Below, piece by piece: positions 18,887 to 27,148 of a stretch of 64,000 bases of DNA. Within the stretch, counting starts at the first letter, position 1; the number at the start of each line of letters is the position of its first letter. The notes below the pieces were generated by a model, which ran no database searches, was not told the DNA's origin, and saw only the letters and a program-made list of their open reading frames with translations. This DNA comes from Bacillota bacterium (GTDB lineage: Bacteria; Bacillota; Clostridia; Lachnospirales; Lachnospiraceae), in contig JAEZFK010000005.1 of assembly GCA_023437715.1 (NCBI GenBank), positions 135,391 to 199,390 of the forward strand. Reading direction: 5' to 3'. A program made the translations under genes and the position numbers.

Positions 18887-19111
18887 TTATACCTCCCGGC
18901 TTTTGAAACGGCGCAGGAGGAACTGATAACGCAGCTGTGCCGCGTTAAGCTCGTAAATATAGCAGTCAATAAGGGTTGGGTCCACCACCTGTTCAAAATG
19001 GTTTCTGGCAGCGTCAATGGCTGTTTTGGAACGTTCGATTTCATGCCTTAAATTCCGTTCCTCTTCTAACGAACGCAGGCGGTTTTTTAAAAGCTCATGC
19101 TTCTGTTTCAT
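18887..19111 (-). CDS. DUF2508 (YaaL-like) protein
   Basis: A 74-residue, charged, mostly helical protein. The segment VDPTLIDCYIYELNAAQLRY (about 43-62) matches the DUF2508/YaaL pattern (DPxLIDxxIYELxAAxxRY). CTGGAGATGAT precedes the start. In Bacillus, yaaL lies beside recR and bofA; here recR is at 58.3 kb, and this gene instead heads the amylase-glgB run, 34 bases upstream. Function unknown. Confidence 0.75.
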   Translation of the reverse strand: MKQKHELLKNRLRSLEEERNLRHEIERSKTAIDAARNHFEQVVDPTLIDCYIYELNAAQLRYQFLLRRFKSREV

Positions 19112-19200
19112 TTCATCATCTCCAGATTCTAGATTTATACGGATTATACCAGGTCCCTATAAAATCCAGTATGTCTGGAAAATGGAACTTTATTCATTCT

Positions 19201-19581
19201 TTATGAAATCCGGTCCAAAATATCCTGTAAATACTGCCCCAGAAAACAAAGCTTTTTTGCGCTTTCTCCGATGGTTAAGTAGTAATAATTGGCTGTCCCT
19301 TCCCGGCGGACATCAATGAGTCCTGCATCTTTTAAAATTTTTAAGTGATGGGAAATGGCGGGACGGGATAAGCTGGTCCGTTCCGTTATCTCTTTCACAT
19401 TCATCCCGCGGCTGAGGGAGCCGCCATAGCCGCCCACGGTAACCGATACATCATTCCCTCCGCCGTCATACAGGCCTGCGCCTGCAAGCGTCTGGATAAT
19501 GGTCAGCCGGACCTGGTCTCCCAGAGCGATAAAAAGCGGCATGCAGTTCTGGAAAAGCTTATTGAAATCCCCGGCTTCCAT
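19201..19581 (-). CDS. ArsR-family winged-helix repressor with a glycine-rich insertion
   Basis: A 126-residue HTH protein. The recognition helix region reads RTSLSRPAISHHLKILKDAGLI (about residues 68-89), followed by a wing (RREGTANYYYL). Between helix 2 and the HTH there is an unusual Gly-rich stretch (about 34-58) not typical of the family. I see no ArsR metal site (no CVC pair), so it probably does not sense metals in the classical way. It has its own promoter, which overlaps an inverted repeat and suggests autoregulation. The target beyond itself is unknown; the glycogen genes downstream on the same strand start 90 bases later. Confidence 0.85.
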   Translation of the reverse strand: MEAGDFNKLFQNCMPLFIALGDQVRLTIIQTLAGAGLYDGGGNDVSVTVGGYGGSLSRGMNVKEITERTSLSRPAISHHLKILKDAGLIDVRREGTANYYYLTIGESAKKLCFLGQYLQDILDRIS

Positions 19582-19610
19582 GGACGAGTTCCTCCTTTGG
19601 TTTAAAAAAG

Positions 19611-19651
19611 TAAACTAACTACAGTTTATCATTTCAGGGGGGAAAGGTCAA
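19611..19651 (-). promoter_or_regulatory. promoter and probable operator of the ArsR gene
   Basis: On the minus strand, TTGACC (19651-19646), 17-base spacer, TAAACT (19628-19623). The -10 is one arm of the perfect inverted repeat TAAACT-N6-AGTTTA (19611-19628), so a bound dimer would block the promoter. Confidence 0.6.
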
Positions 19652-19801
19652 TGTTTTAATTGGAAAAGTTTGTGACATATGCTGAGAAAATAATCTGTGT
19701 AAGGGGAAAATATGTTAAGTTTTAGCAAAGGGATACTGGATCGATTAAAAGCGGTTTTTTTGGCGGAAAGAAATGTATACAATATTTCTTGGAAAAAATA
19801 G

Positions 19802-19830
19802 TTGACAATTTATGGTGGTCTGTGCATAAT
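19802..19830 (+). promoter_or_regulatory. promoter of the Tad pilus operon
   Basis: Perfect TTGACA (19802-19807), 17-base spacer, CATAAT (19825-19830). The next gene start is about 290 bases downstream. Confidence 0.75.
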
Positions 19831-19891
19831 AAAGGCATATTCAGGTATGCGTTCTGCGTACAGATGTTCAATTATTTTTCACAGAGCTGCG

Positions 19892-20073
19892 GGTTTTAAG
19901 TATCTGCGGTTTTAGGGCTGATATTCCGGCAAGAATTCCAATGGTGATAGTCAGGTTTTAGGTGATTTTTTAGTTTCAGGCAATTTTGGGTTTTAGGTGA
20001 TTTGGGGCGTTAAGCGGTATTGGATTTTAAGTGCTTTTGGGTTTTAAGTGCTTTTGGGTTTTTAATTTAATTT
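19892..20073 (+). repeat. degenerate tandem array, about 17-bp period, in the Tad leader
   Basis: About nine related units. The clearest are 19954-19970, 19971-19988 (18 bp), 19989-20005, 20006-20022, 20023-20039, 20040-20056 and 20057-20073; two looser copies start at 19892 and 19908. Consensus is near GGTTTTAAGTGCTTTTG. Units 5 and 6 are almost identical. Confidence 0.75.
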
Positions 20074-20120
20074 TTCACTTTTAATTTACGGAAGAAGGTG
20101 ATTTTATCGTTCAATTATTC

Positions 20121-20639
20121 ATGCTTCTTTTTATTTTAGGAGCAGGGGCCTATTACGATATCCGGGAGCAGCGGATACCTAACCGATGGGTGGTTCTGGG
20201 AATTGTATCCGGTATCTTTTTAGGCATTGTCCAATCAGGGCGGCTTTGGGGAACTGAGGCTTTCTGGGTGGTGCCGCTCCGGTTTTTCTTACGTTTCTTT
20301 ATTGTCACCGCCTTGTTTTTTCTGCTTTTCCTCTGCCGCATGATCGGTGCGGGAGATATTAAGCTGGCGGCACTGATCTGCGGTTATCTTGGATTTAAGG
20401 CCGGTGCGCTGGCTGTAGGTTCCGGTTTTCTCATCGGGGCGTTCTGGTCCCTGTTTAAAATGGTGCGAAAGGGCAGTTTTCTAAGACGCTTTTCTCATCT
20501 TCTGGCCTATATCAGGCAAATAATTCACACTGGAAAGGTTATGCCTTATTACATTTCCGCCCGGGATGGGCAGGACGGGGTGATTCCCCTGGGAGCTTGT
20601 CTGTTTTTGGGGACATTAGTTTACATAATTTTGCGCTAA
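20121..20639 (+). CDS. prepilin peptidase, CpaA/TadV type (A24 family), first copy
   Basis: Membrane aspartyl protease that removes the leader from Flp-type prepilins. The two catalytic Asp motifs are present: YYDIREQRIPN near the N terminus and MIGAGDIKLAA (about 74-84). Several hydrophobic helices follow. The start is doubtful: the ATG at 20121 gives a first helix of only about ten residues and lies 20 bases after the ribosome site (GAAGAAGGTGA, 20091-20101). An in-frame ATC at 20106 would be better spaced and would add IVQLF. It is the first gene of the Tad operon. Confidence 0.85.
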   Translation: MLLFILGAGAYYDIREQRIPNRWVVLGIVSGIFLGIVQSGRLWGTEAFWVVPLRFFLRFFIVTALFFLLFLCRMIGAGDIKLAALICGYLGFKAGALAVGSGFLIGAFWSLFKMVRKGSFLRRFSHLLAYIRQIIHTGKVMPYYISARDGQDGVIPLGACLFLGTLVYIILR

Positions 20640-20726
20640 TAAAAACACTGAATCAGGAAACATCCTGAGGGTGCTGCTAAGTGTCCGAAAGATACGGACG
20701 GTGAAGAGGAAAGGAGAGGTTTTGAT

Positions 20727-21749
20727 TTGGCAAAAAGAATAATGGCGGTTTATGACGTAGACCCTTTTTATGCGGAGAGATTTGCAGAATTTGTAAACCG
20801 CAGGGATCAGGTTCCGTTTTCGGTAGTGGCCTTTACGGCTTTGGAACGGCTTAAGGTTTATGGGGCTGACCATAAGATTGAGCTTTTGCTCATCAATTCA
20901 GCCATATCCCAGGAGGAAATAAGGAAAATAGGGGCTGCCCGGGTGGTTTCACTGGCGGACGGAGAGGTAGTGCCCTTAGAAGAGCAGTACCCCAGCGTTT
21001 ATAAATACCAGTCCGCGGACAGCATTATGCGGGAGATCATGGCCTGTTACTGTGCTGATCCCGAAGAACCCGGCTTTGCCATGGCTTCCAGGGCCAGCCG
21101 TGTGATCGGCATCTATTCTCCCGTCAACCGCTGCTTAAAGACTTCTCTGGCGCTCACCATGGGCCAGCTGTTAGCCAGAGATGCCAGGGCCCTCTATATG
21201 AATTTAGAGGACTGCTCCGGCTTTGGGCGTCTGATCGGAGAAGAATACGGGGGAGGCCTTTCCGATCTTCTGTACTATTACAGCCAGGACAGCTTCAGCT
21301 GGATGCGTCTGGGCTCTGTCGTCTATACATGGGGGGATTTGGATTATGTGCCCCCGGTAAAATATCCCGAGGACTTGAGTCAGATTACTTCACAGGAAAT
21401 GGCCGGACTGCTGAGCCGCATTGCCAGGGAAAGCACCTATGAAATCATCATCCTGGATCTGGGGCAGTTTGGTAAAAAGGCTGTTGAGGTTTTGGAACTT
21501 TGTGATGTGATATACATGCCTGTAAAGGATGACTGTGTATCCGTGGCAAAGGTAGAAGAATTTGAGGAATATTTAATCTCCTCGGGCCATGAGCCTTTGA
21601 AGAAACGTATTGTGAAGCTGAAGCTTCCTTACCACTGTAACTTCGGCAGGAGAGACGGCTATCTGGAACAGCTTTTATGGGGAGAACTGGGGGACTATAC
21701 GAGACAGCTGCTGCGAAAACAGCTTTCAGGAGGAAAGGAATATGGATGA
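20727..21749 (+). CDS. TadZ/CpaE-like ParA-type localisation protein
   Basis: A 340-residue protein with a receiver-like N-terminal half and a MinD/ParA-like C-terminal half (from about residue 125). TadZ proteins place the pilus machine at the pole or membrane. The P-loop is degenerate: GIYSPVNRCLKTSLA keeps the Lys-Thr end but lacks the KGGxG lead. The later IIILDLGQFG segment corresponds to a Walker B-like strand. The start is TTG at 20727, with AAAGGAGAGG seven bases upstream; no better ATG exists. It overlaps the TadA gene by eight bases. Confidence 0.8.
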   Translation: MAKRIMAVYDVDPFYAERFAEFVNRRDQVPFSVVAFTALERLKVYGADHKIELLLINSAISQEEIRKIGAARVVSLADGEVVPLEEQYPSVYKYQSADSIMREIMACYCADPEEPGFAMASRASRVIGIYSPVNRCLKTSLALTMGQLLARDARALYMNLEDCSGFGRLIGEEYGGGLSDLLYYYSQDSFSWMRLGSVVYTWGDLDYVPPVKYPEDLSQITSQEMAGLLSRIARESTYEIIILDLGQFGKKAVEVLELCDVIYMPVKDDCVSVAKVEEFEEYLISSGHEPLKKRIVKLKLPYHCNFGRRDGYLEQLLWGELGDYTRQLLRKQLSGGKEYG

Positions 21750-22965
21750 TGTACAGCGGCGAAGGCTGCGGGAAGAGATTATGAGGGAGCTGGATGAACA
21801 ACAGCAGGTGACTGATGAGGAGCTTTATGCCATCATAGACAGAAAGATTCTGGAATACGGGCAGGGAGAATTTCTGCCTTTAAAGGAAAAGATCGAGCTG
21901 CGGTGCCGTCTTTTTGATTCCTTCCGCCGCCTGGGGGCTCTTCAGGAGCTGGTGGACGATAAGGAGGTTTCAGAGATCATGGTCAATGGGGCAGACAGGG
22001 TCTTTGTGGAAAGAAACGGGCGTATGGAGCTGTGGGGGAAGACCTTTGACAGTCAGGAGCAGTTAGAGGATACGATTCAGCAGATTGTCAGCAGGGTAAA
22101 CCGTACGGTGAATGTTTCAAGGCCCATTGCAGATGCCCGGCTGTCCGACGGCTCCAGAGTCCATGTGGTCCTGCCTCCCATTGCCTTAAACGGCCCCGCA
22201 GTCACCATACGGAAATTTCCCGAACCCATTACCATGAAAAGGCTTTTAAGGCTGGGCTCTGTGACAGAGGAAGCCGCGGATTTTTTAAAACGCATTGTGG
22301 AAGCAGGATACAATATTTTTATCAGCGGCGGAACCAATTCAGGGAAAAGCACCTTTCTCAATGCCCTGTCCGCTTACATTCCAAGGGATGAGAGGATTGT
22401 GACCATTGAGGATTCCGCGGAGCTTCAAATCACCCACATCCCCAATCTTGTGCGCCTGGAAACCAGAAACGCCAACGGGGAAGGGGAGGGAGAGATCACC
22501 ATCGGAGACCTAATTAAGGCATCATTGCGGATGAACCCAAGCAGAGTCATTATAGGCGAGGTGAGAGGAAAAGAAGCCCTTGATATGATATCCGCCATGA
22601 ATACCGGTCATGACGGAAGCCTCAGCACCGGTCATGGAAACAGCCCCAAGGACATGCTTTCCAGGCTGGAGACCATGGTTCTCATGGGAGCGGATATTCC
22701 TTTACCTGCGGTGCGCAGCCAGGTGGCTGCTGCAATTGATATTCTGATACATTTAGGGCGTCTGCGGGATAAGAGCAGGCGGGTCCTGTCCATTGTGGAG
22801 GTGGTTGGCTATGAGGCCGGAGAAATCAGGCTTAACCCGTTATACCGGTTTGAAGAAAGCAATGAAGATAAAGATGCCGGAAAAAGCGTTCAGGGAAGCC
22901 TTAAAAAGGTGGGAAGCCTTCAAAACACCGAAAAGCTTAAGAACGCAGGCATTGAGATACGATGA
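21742..22965 (+). CDS. TadA/CpaF secretion ATPase
   Basis: Hexameric motor ATPase of type IVb (Tad) pili. Walker A GGTNSGKST (about residues 196-204), Asp box IEDSAELQI, Walker B RVIIGEVRGKEALD, and the His box GHDGSLSTGHG are all present, so it should be active. The N-terminal domain (about 1-140) is of the CpaF type. AGGAGGAAAGGA precedes the ATG. The last 35 codons overlap the likely start of the next gene (TadB), and this tail (NEDKDAGKSVQG...) does not look like part of the ATPase fold. Confidence 0.93.
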   Translation: MDDVQRRRLREEIMRELDEQQQVTDEELYAIIDRKILEYGQGEFLPLKEKIELRCRLFDSFRRLGALQELVDDKEVSEIMVNGADRVFVERNGRMELWGKTFDSQEQLEDTIQQIVSRVNRTVNVSRPIADARLSDGSRVHVVLPPIALNGPAVTIRKFPEPITMKRLLRLGSVTEEAADFLKRIVEAGYNIFISGGTNSGKSTFLNALSAYIPRDERIVTIEDSAELQITHIPNLVRLETRNANGEGEGEITIGDLIKASLRMNPSRVIIGEVRGKEALDMISAMNTGHDGSLSTGHGNSPKDMLSRLETMVLMGADIPLPAVRSQVAAAIDILIHLGRLRDKSRRVLSIVEVVGYEAGEIRLNPLYRFEESNEDKDAGKSVQGSLKKVGSLQNTEKLKNAGIEIR

Positions 22966-23689
22966 ATATATTCTGACTCCGGCACAGTGGGGCTTATATG
23001 GCCTCCAGGGTCTTGCAGCAGGAGGTGTTTTTTCCTATATCTTTTACCGCAGCGCGGTGGCATTTCTGTTTTTTATCCCTTTAGGCATACTTTTTCCCCT
23101 TATGAAGAAAAAAGAACATAAAGAAAAACGGCTGGAACAGCTGAACCTGGAATTTAAGGAAGGAATCCTGCTGCTGTCTTCCTTTTTAAGCGCCGGGTAC
23201 TCGGTGGAGAATGCCTTTTCCTCATCCGTAAGAGAGCTGATCATCCTGTATGGGGAGGACGGGCTGATTTCAAAGGAATTCCGCCATATCGAAAGCCAGA
23301 TCCGGATGAACCGTTCGGTGGAGCAGGCCCTTTCCGAATTTGCAGGCCGCAGCGGGCTGGATGATGTGAAAAATTTTGCCGAGGTATTTGCAGCTGCCAA
23401 GCGCAGCGGCGGGGAGCTGGTTTCCATTATCAGCCACACGGCAGATGTTATACGGGATAAGGTTCAGGTGAGGCAGGAGATCCTGACCATGACCGCTTCC
23501 AAGCAGTTTGAGCAGAAGATTATGAACATGATTCCGTTTTTTATTGTCCTCTACATTGATATGGCCTCCCCCGGATTTTTTCACATCATGTACACCACAG
23601 GGATAGGCAGGGTTCTTATGACCATATGTATGGCTCTTTATGTGACGGCCTTTTTCATTGCAAAAAGAATCATGAAAATTGAGCTTTAA
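22862..23689 (+). CDS. TadB-like inner-membrane platform protein
   Basis: T2SSF-domain membrane protein that forms the pilus base with TadC. Hydrophobic segments lie near residues 45-80 and at the C terminus (two helices). The cytoplasmic T2SSF part reads LLSSFLSAGYSVENAF and FAEVFAAAKRSGGELVSII. The start is uncertain: the ATG at 22862 follows GAAGAAAG and overlaps tadA by about 100 bases. An earlier GTG at 22793 and a later TTG near 22950, just before the tadA stop, are alternatives. The family usually begins close to YDEYILT, which favours a late start. Confidence 0.85.
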   Translation: MKIKMPEKAFREALKRWEAFKTPKSLRTQALRYDEYILTPAQWGLYGLQGLAAGGVFSYIFYRSAVAFLFFIPLGILFPLMKKKEHKEKRLEQLNLEFKEGILLLSSFLSAGYSVENAFSSSVRELIILYGEDGLISKEFRHIESQIRMNRSVEQALSEFAGRSGLDDVKNFAEVFAAAKRSGGELVSIISHTADVIRDKVQVRQEILTMTASKQFEQKIMNMIPFFIVLYIDMASPGFFHIMYTTGIGRVLMTICMALYVTAFFIAKRIMKIEL

Positions 23690-23704
23690 ATTCAGGAGGG
23701 AACA

Positions 23705-24976
23705 ATGAAAAGAAAAAGCAATAAAACCAATAAAGCATGGAAGCTGCCTTTTTCAAAAGCTCAGGCAGCCTGCGGGTTGGGCGGACTGGTTTTATACGCC
23801 GTCTTAAAGGTAAGTGCAGGCATGGGAGGCCAGACAGAGGCCGAAAGGGGGGAGTTTAAGCGGGCAGGGCCGGGAGACGGGGAAACGTCCTACGAAATCC
23901 TGGTATCCGGGTTGGACAAAGAGGAAACAAGCCGGCAGATGCCGGTCAAGATCTCTGTAAGGGATAGGCAGTACACCGACCAGGAGGCAAACGAGCTGTT
24001 TGACCGGCTCCAGCCGGAGTTAATGGAACAGATGCTGGGAGAAAATATTTCTTTAGAGGAGGTGAGAACGAGCTTAAACTTAAAAAACAGTCTGGGAGCA
24101 TATGGCTTTAAGATCAGCTGGGAATCTGAAGATCCGGAACTGATTGATTCCTTTGGAACCCTTCATAATGAGGAAATTACGGAAAGCGGGAAATCCGTCT
24201 GGTTAAGCGCCAGAGTGACGGATGGGATTCATGAACACAGATATGAGTTCAAGGCCGTCGTATACCCTCCGTCCATGACCCAGGAAGAGCAGGCGGCTTC
24301 TGCCTTTCAAAAATGGGCGGACCAGATAGACCAAAGGCAGCAGACAGAGGACAGTTTAAAGCTTCCCCAGCTCTATAAGGGCCAAAATCTGGATTACAGC
24401 CTGCCGCAAGATGGGGATTACCGCATATTTCCGGTTCTTGGGCTTCTGTCAGCCATCCTGCTGCGGCTGAAAGAAGAAATTGACAGGAAGAACAGGACAA
24501 AGCTGCGGGAGCAACAGCTTCTTTTGGATTATTCGGAGGTGGTGTCCAAGCTGGTGGTCTACATAGGTGCAGGGCTTACGGTACGGGGGGCCTGGGAGCG
24601 GATTGCAGCAGGCTATGAAGCCGGGGTAAAACAGGGGAAAAGGAGTGCCCGTCCTGCATATGAGGAAATGGTAAAAACCGTGGCGCAGCTTGGCAGCGGG
24701 CTGGCGGAGAGCCGGGCTTACAATGAATTCGGGAGACGCTGTGGCCTGCAATCTTATTTAAAGCTGTCCGCCCTGCTGGAGCAGAGCCAGAAAAATGGAA
24801 GCCGTCAGCTTCGTCCGGCTCTGGAACTGGAAATGGCCTCCGCCTTTGAGCAGAGAAAGAATCTGGCTAAAAAGCTGGGAGAGGAGGCGGGAACAAAGCT
24901 ATTATTCCCCCTGCTTCTGATGCTGGGAGTGGTTATGGTCATGGTTGTGGTGCCCGCATTTCTGTCATTTTATTAA
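23705..24976 (+). CDS. TadC-like platform protein with an N-terminal extracytoplasmic domain
   Basis: The C-terminal half (about residues 260-423) resembles TadC: VVSKLVVYIGAGLTVRGAW, an AFEQRKNLAKKLGEEAGTKLLFPL motif and a final membrane helix. The N-terminal half is unusual: a membrane helix (about 17-36), then roughly 190 residues predicted outside, containing a beta-rich Ig-like stretch (ISWESEDPELIDSFG, about 138-152), then a second helix near 237-253. Ordinary TadC lacks such a domain. AGGAGGGAACA precedes the ATG, 15 bases after TadB. The outer domain could contact the pilin or cell wall; this is inference. Confidence 0.75.
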   Translation: MKRKSNKTNKAWKLPFSKAQAACGLGGLVLYAVLKVSAGMGGQTEAERGEFKRAGPGDGETSYEILVSGLDKEETSRQMPVKISVRDRQYTDQEANELFDRLQPELMEQMLGENISLEEVRTSLNLKNSLGAYGFKISWESEDPELIDSFGTLHNEEITESGKSVWLSARVTDGIHEHRYEFKAVVYPPSMTQEEQAASAFQKWADQIDQRQQTEDSLKLPQLYKGQNLDYSLPQDGDYRIFPVLGLLSAILLRLKEEIDRKNRTKLREQQLLLDYSEVVSKLVVYIGAGLTVRGAWERIAAGYEAGVKQGKRSARPAYEEMVKTVAQLGSGLAESRAYNEFGRRCGLQSYLKLSALLEQSQKNGSRQLRPALELEMASAFEQRKNLAKKLGEEAGTKLLFPLLLMLGVVMVMVVVPAFLSFY

Positions 24977-25032
24977 ATGGTCTGCAAATGCCCTAAAAAG
25001 GCGTGGTGTACAAGTGGAAAGGAGGTGAGAGC

Positions 25033-25218
25033 ATGGGACTTAGCTTAAAGAAAGAGGCAGTGAACTTTTTAAGGGAAGAAGATGGCATAGGAGTGATTGA
25101 AATCGTGCTGATTCTGGTGGTTTTGATCGGCCTTGTCATCATATTTAAAACGCAGATTACCACTCTTCTTGAAAACATATTCAAGGAAATCAACAGCCAG
25201 TCAAAAGAGGTGTATTGA
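25033..25218 (+). CDS. Flp1-family type IVb pilin
   Basis: A 61-residue prepilin. After a 17-residue charged leader, the cleavage site EEDG^IGVIE has the conserved Gly at -1 and Glu at +5, followed by a hydrophobic helix (IVLILVVLIGLVIIF). It should be cut by one of the two prepilin peptidases and form the pilus shaft. AAAGGAGGTGAGAGC is a very strong ribosome site, fitting a highly made subunit. A longer open frame from 25003 lacks such a site. The stop overlaps the next start (TGATG). Confidence 0.9.
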   Translation: MGLSLKKEAVNFLREEDGIGVIEIVLILVVLIGLVIIFKTQITTLLENIFKEINSQSKEVY

Positions 25219-27104
25219 TGCGCAAAAGCGGACAGATAACAGTATTTTTAAGCCTGGCCCTTTTATGTATATTCAGCCTGATGTGCGGACTCTTAGAGTC
25301 CGCACGGACTGCCGGGGCCAGATACTACCTAAAGCTGGCTGCCGATTCAGCCATGGACTCCGTATTCAGCGGATATCACAGAGAGGTCTGGGACAAATAC
25401 CGCCTTTTTCTCCTGGAATGTGAAAATAATAATGACCTGGAAGAAGAATGGAAAGATTTTGCAGAGCCCTATATGGAAAGTTCGGGCTGGTACTCCATGG
25501 AAACGGAAAAGGCGGAGGTGGTTCAGCTTTTCCGCATTACCGACGACGACGGGAAGCATTTGAACCAGGAAATCCTTGATTATATGAAATACGGGGTTTT
25601 CAAAAACATCACAGACGAAGACGGCGCCCAGGTTCTGCTCCAGAACATAAAGGAGGCGAAAGCGGTGGAAAAGCTTTCAGGGGCCTATAGCGGACACGCG
25701 CGGGAGGCGGTCCTTTTAGAGCGGGCGCTGGAGGATATAAACGACTGCTTAAGACAGCAAAAGAGCCGCTGGCAGGCTGCACATGACCGGATCAGAGATT
25801 ATGATGGTTCGGGTTTTCGAAGAGAGGCATCAGGGCTTGAAGATGAAATGAACCGCATTCCTGGCCTTGTGAAGGCTTACGGGAAGCGGGCGGATGATTT
25901 AAAGAAAAGCATTGAGATGACAAACGGAGAATTGAACGGATTGCAGGAAGAACTGAGCCAGAACGTCCGTGAAAGCCTTTATGCGGATACATCCTGTTAT
26001 GAAACCTACATAAACCAGACAGGAGAGCGAAGACAGGAAATCGAAGCGCTTCCGGAAAAGATGGAACGGATAAAACCGGTGATGGAGCACGCCAGGGAGC
26101 GCTCCATTGAGGTAGAGGAAATCATTTCGGATTGGGAAAGCGACGATGAGGATGACGAAGGCCCTGATGAATCTGAGCTGTGGGGCTCTGTAGGGGAGAT
26201 ATGGAGTCAGGTGAACATCTCCGCTCTTTCCTGCTCAACAGGCGTTAAGGATCCGGAAAAACAAAAGCTGCTGGAACAGGTTCAGGGCTTTGTGCAGGGA
26301 GGACTTTTAAACCTGGTTCTTCCGGAGGGAAAGGAGATCTCCAAAGGAATCTTAACAGGACCAGATCTTCCATCCGTCTCTCATGAGCCAGGACAGGGAC
26401 AGACGGCAGGCCTTGTGGACAGACTTCTTTTTGATGAATACTGCGGCAGCTTTCTCACCTGCTTTACCTCAGAGGAGGAGAAAGAGGTAAAGTATGAGCT
26501 GGAATATTTAATTGCCGGGAAAAACACCGATGAGGAGAATTTAAAGCAGGCGGTTTCGGAGGTTCTTATGATAAGAGAGGGCATGAACCTCATTCATATT
26601 CTGGCGGACAGTCAAAAACGGCAGGAAGCAACGAACCTTGCGGGAGTAATCACCGGTGTCACGGGCTTTGCGCCGCTGACAGCAGTCGTAGCATTTTTTA
26701 TAATGAGCATCTGGGCCTTGGGAGAGGCGGTTTTGGATGTGAGAATGCTGCTGGAAGGGAAAAAGGCAGCATTCATAAAATCGAGAGAAACCTGGAATTT
26801 ATCTCTGGAAAGCCTTTTGGAATCAGGAAAAACCGGAGCTTTCGGGGACGGAAAGGAAGATGAGAAAGGAATAAATTATGTTGGCTATTTAAAGCTTCTT
26901 CTTTTTACTGGACAGACTGCCCCCCTTTTCTATCGCCTCATGGATGTTATTCAGATAAATATCTGCCGGAAGCAGGAAGACTTCCGCATGGTTCATTGCG
27001 TGTATCAGGCAGAGCTGAGAGGAACCGTAAAGTCAAAGCATATGTTCTTTGGAGGAAGCCATCCATTTTATTCTGTGGAGGTGCGGACAGAGAAAGCATA
27101 TTAA
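25218..27104 (+). CDS. large exported Tad-associated protein (DUF5702-like)
   Basis: A 628-residue protein starting MRKSGQITVFLSLALLCIF, a pseudopilin-like N-terminal helix as in TadE/TadG proteins. The bulk is then outside: acidic, with coiled-coil-like segments (about 150-310), an Asp/Glu-rich patch (about 304-318), and a second hydrophobic helix near 480-500. I recall a DUF5702 label for such proteins in Lachnospiraceae Tad loci, but this is from memory. It overlaps the pilin stop by one base. It may be a minor pilin, adhesin or assembly factor. Confidence 0.65.
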   Translation: MRKSGQITVFLSLALLCIFSLMCGLLESARTAGARYYLKLAADSAMDSVFSGYHREVWDKYRLFLLECENNNDLEEEWKDFAEPYMESSGWYSMETEKAEVVQLFRITDDDGKHLNQEILDYMKYGVFKNITDEDGAQVLLQNIKEAKAVEKLSGAYSGHAREAVLLERALEDINDCLRQQKSRWQAAHDRIRDYDGSGFRREASGLEDEMNRIPGLVKAYGKRADDLKKSIEMTNGELNGLQEELSQNVRESLYADTSCYETYINQTGERRQEIEALPEKMERIKPVMEHARERSIEVEEIISDWESDDEDDEGPDESELWGSVGEIWSQVNISALSCSTGVKDPEKQKLLEQVQGFVQGGLLNLVLPEGKEISKGILTGPDLPSVSHEPGQGQTAGLVDRLLFDEYCGSFLTCFTSEEEKEVKYELEYLIAGKNTDEENLKQAVSEVLMIREGMNLIHILADSQKRQEATNLAGVITGVTGFAPLTAVVAFFIMSIWALGEAVLDVRMLLEGKKAAFIKSRETWNLSLESLLESGKTGAFGDGKEDEKGINYVGYLKLLLFTGQTAPLFYRLMDVIQINICRKQEDFRMVHCVYQAELRGTVKSKHMFFGGSHPFYSVEVRTEKAY

Positions 27105-27148
27105 GAAAGCATATAAAAAATGTATGAAAAGGAAGGAGGCGGTTGATT

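Larger units (their letters stand above)
19652..20120 (+). other. 469-base non-coding leader region of the Tad operon
   Basis: No convincing gene in either strand. It holds a consensus promoter at 19802-19830 and then a leader of roughly 280 bases that contains a degenerate 17-bp repeat array (19892-20073). I looked for a c-di-GMP (GEMM) riboswitch and did not find its conserved core. Confidence 0.6.

Noticed and set aside
19892..20073. CRISPR array
   Set aside because: The units are about 17 bp with no spacers between them and there are no cas genes.
19837..20108. c-di-GMP riboswitch in the Tad leader
   Set aside because: The conserved GEMM core was not found; the sequence is explained better by the repeat array.
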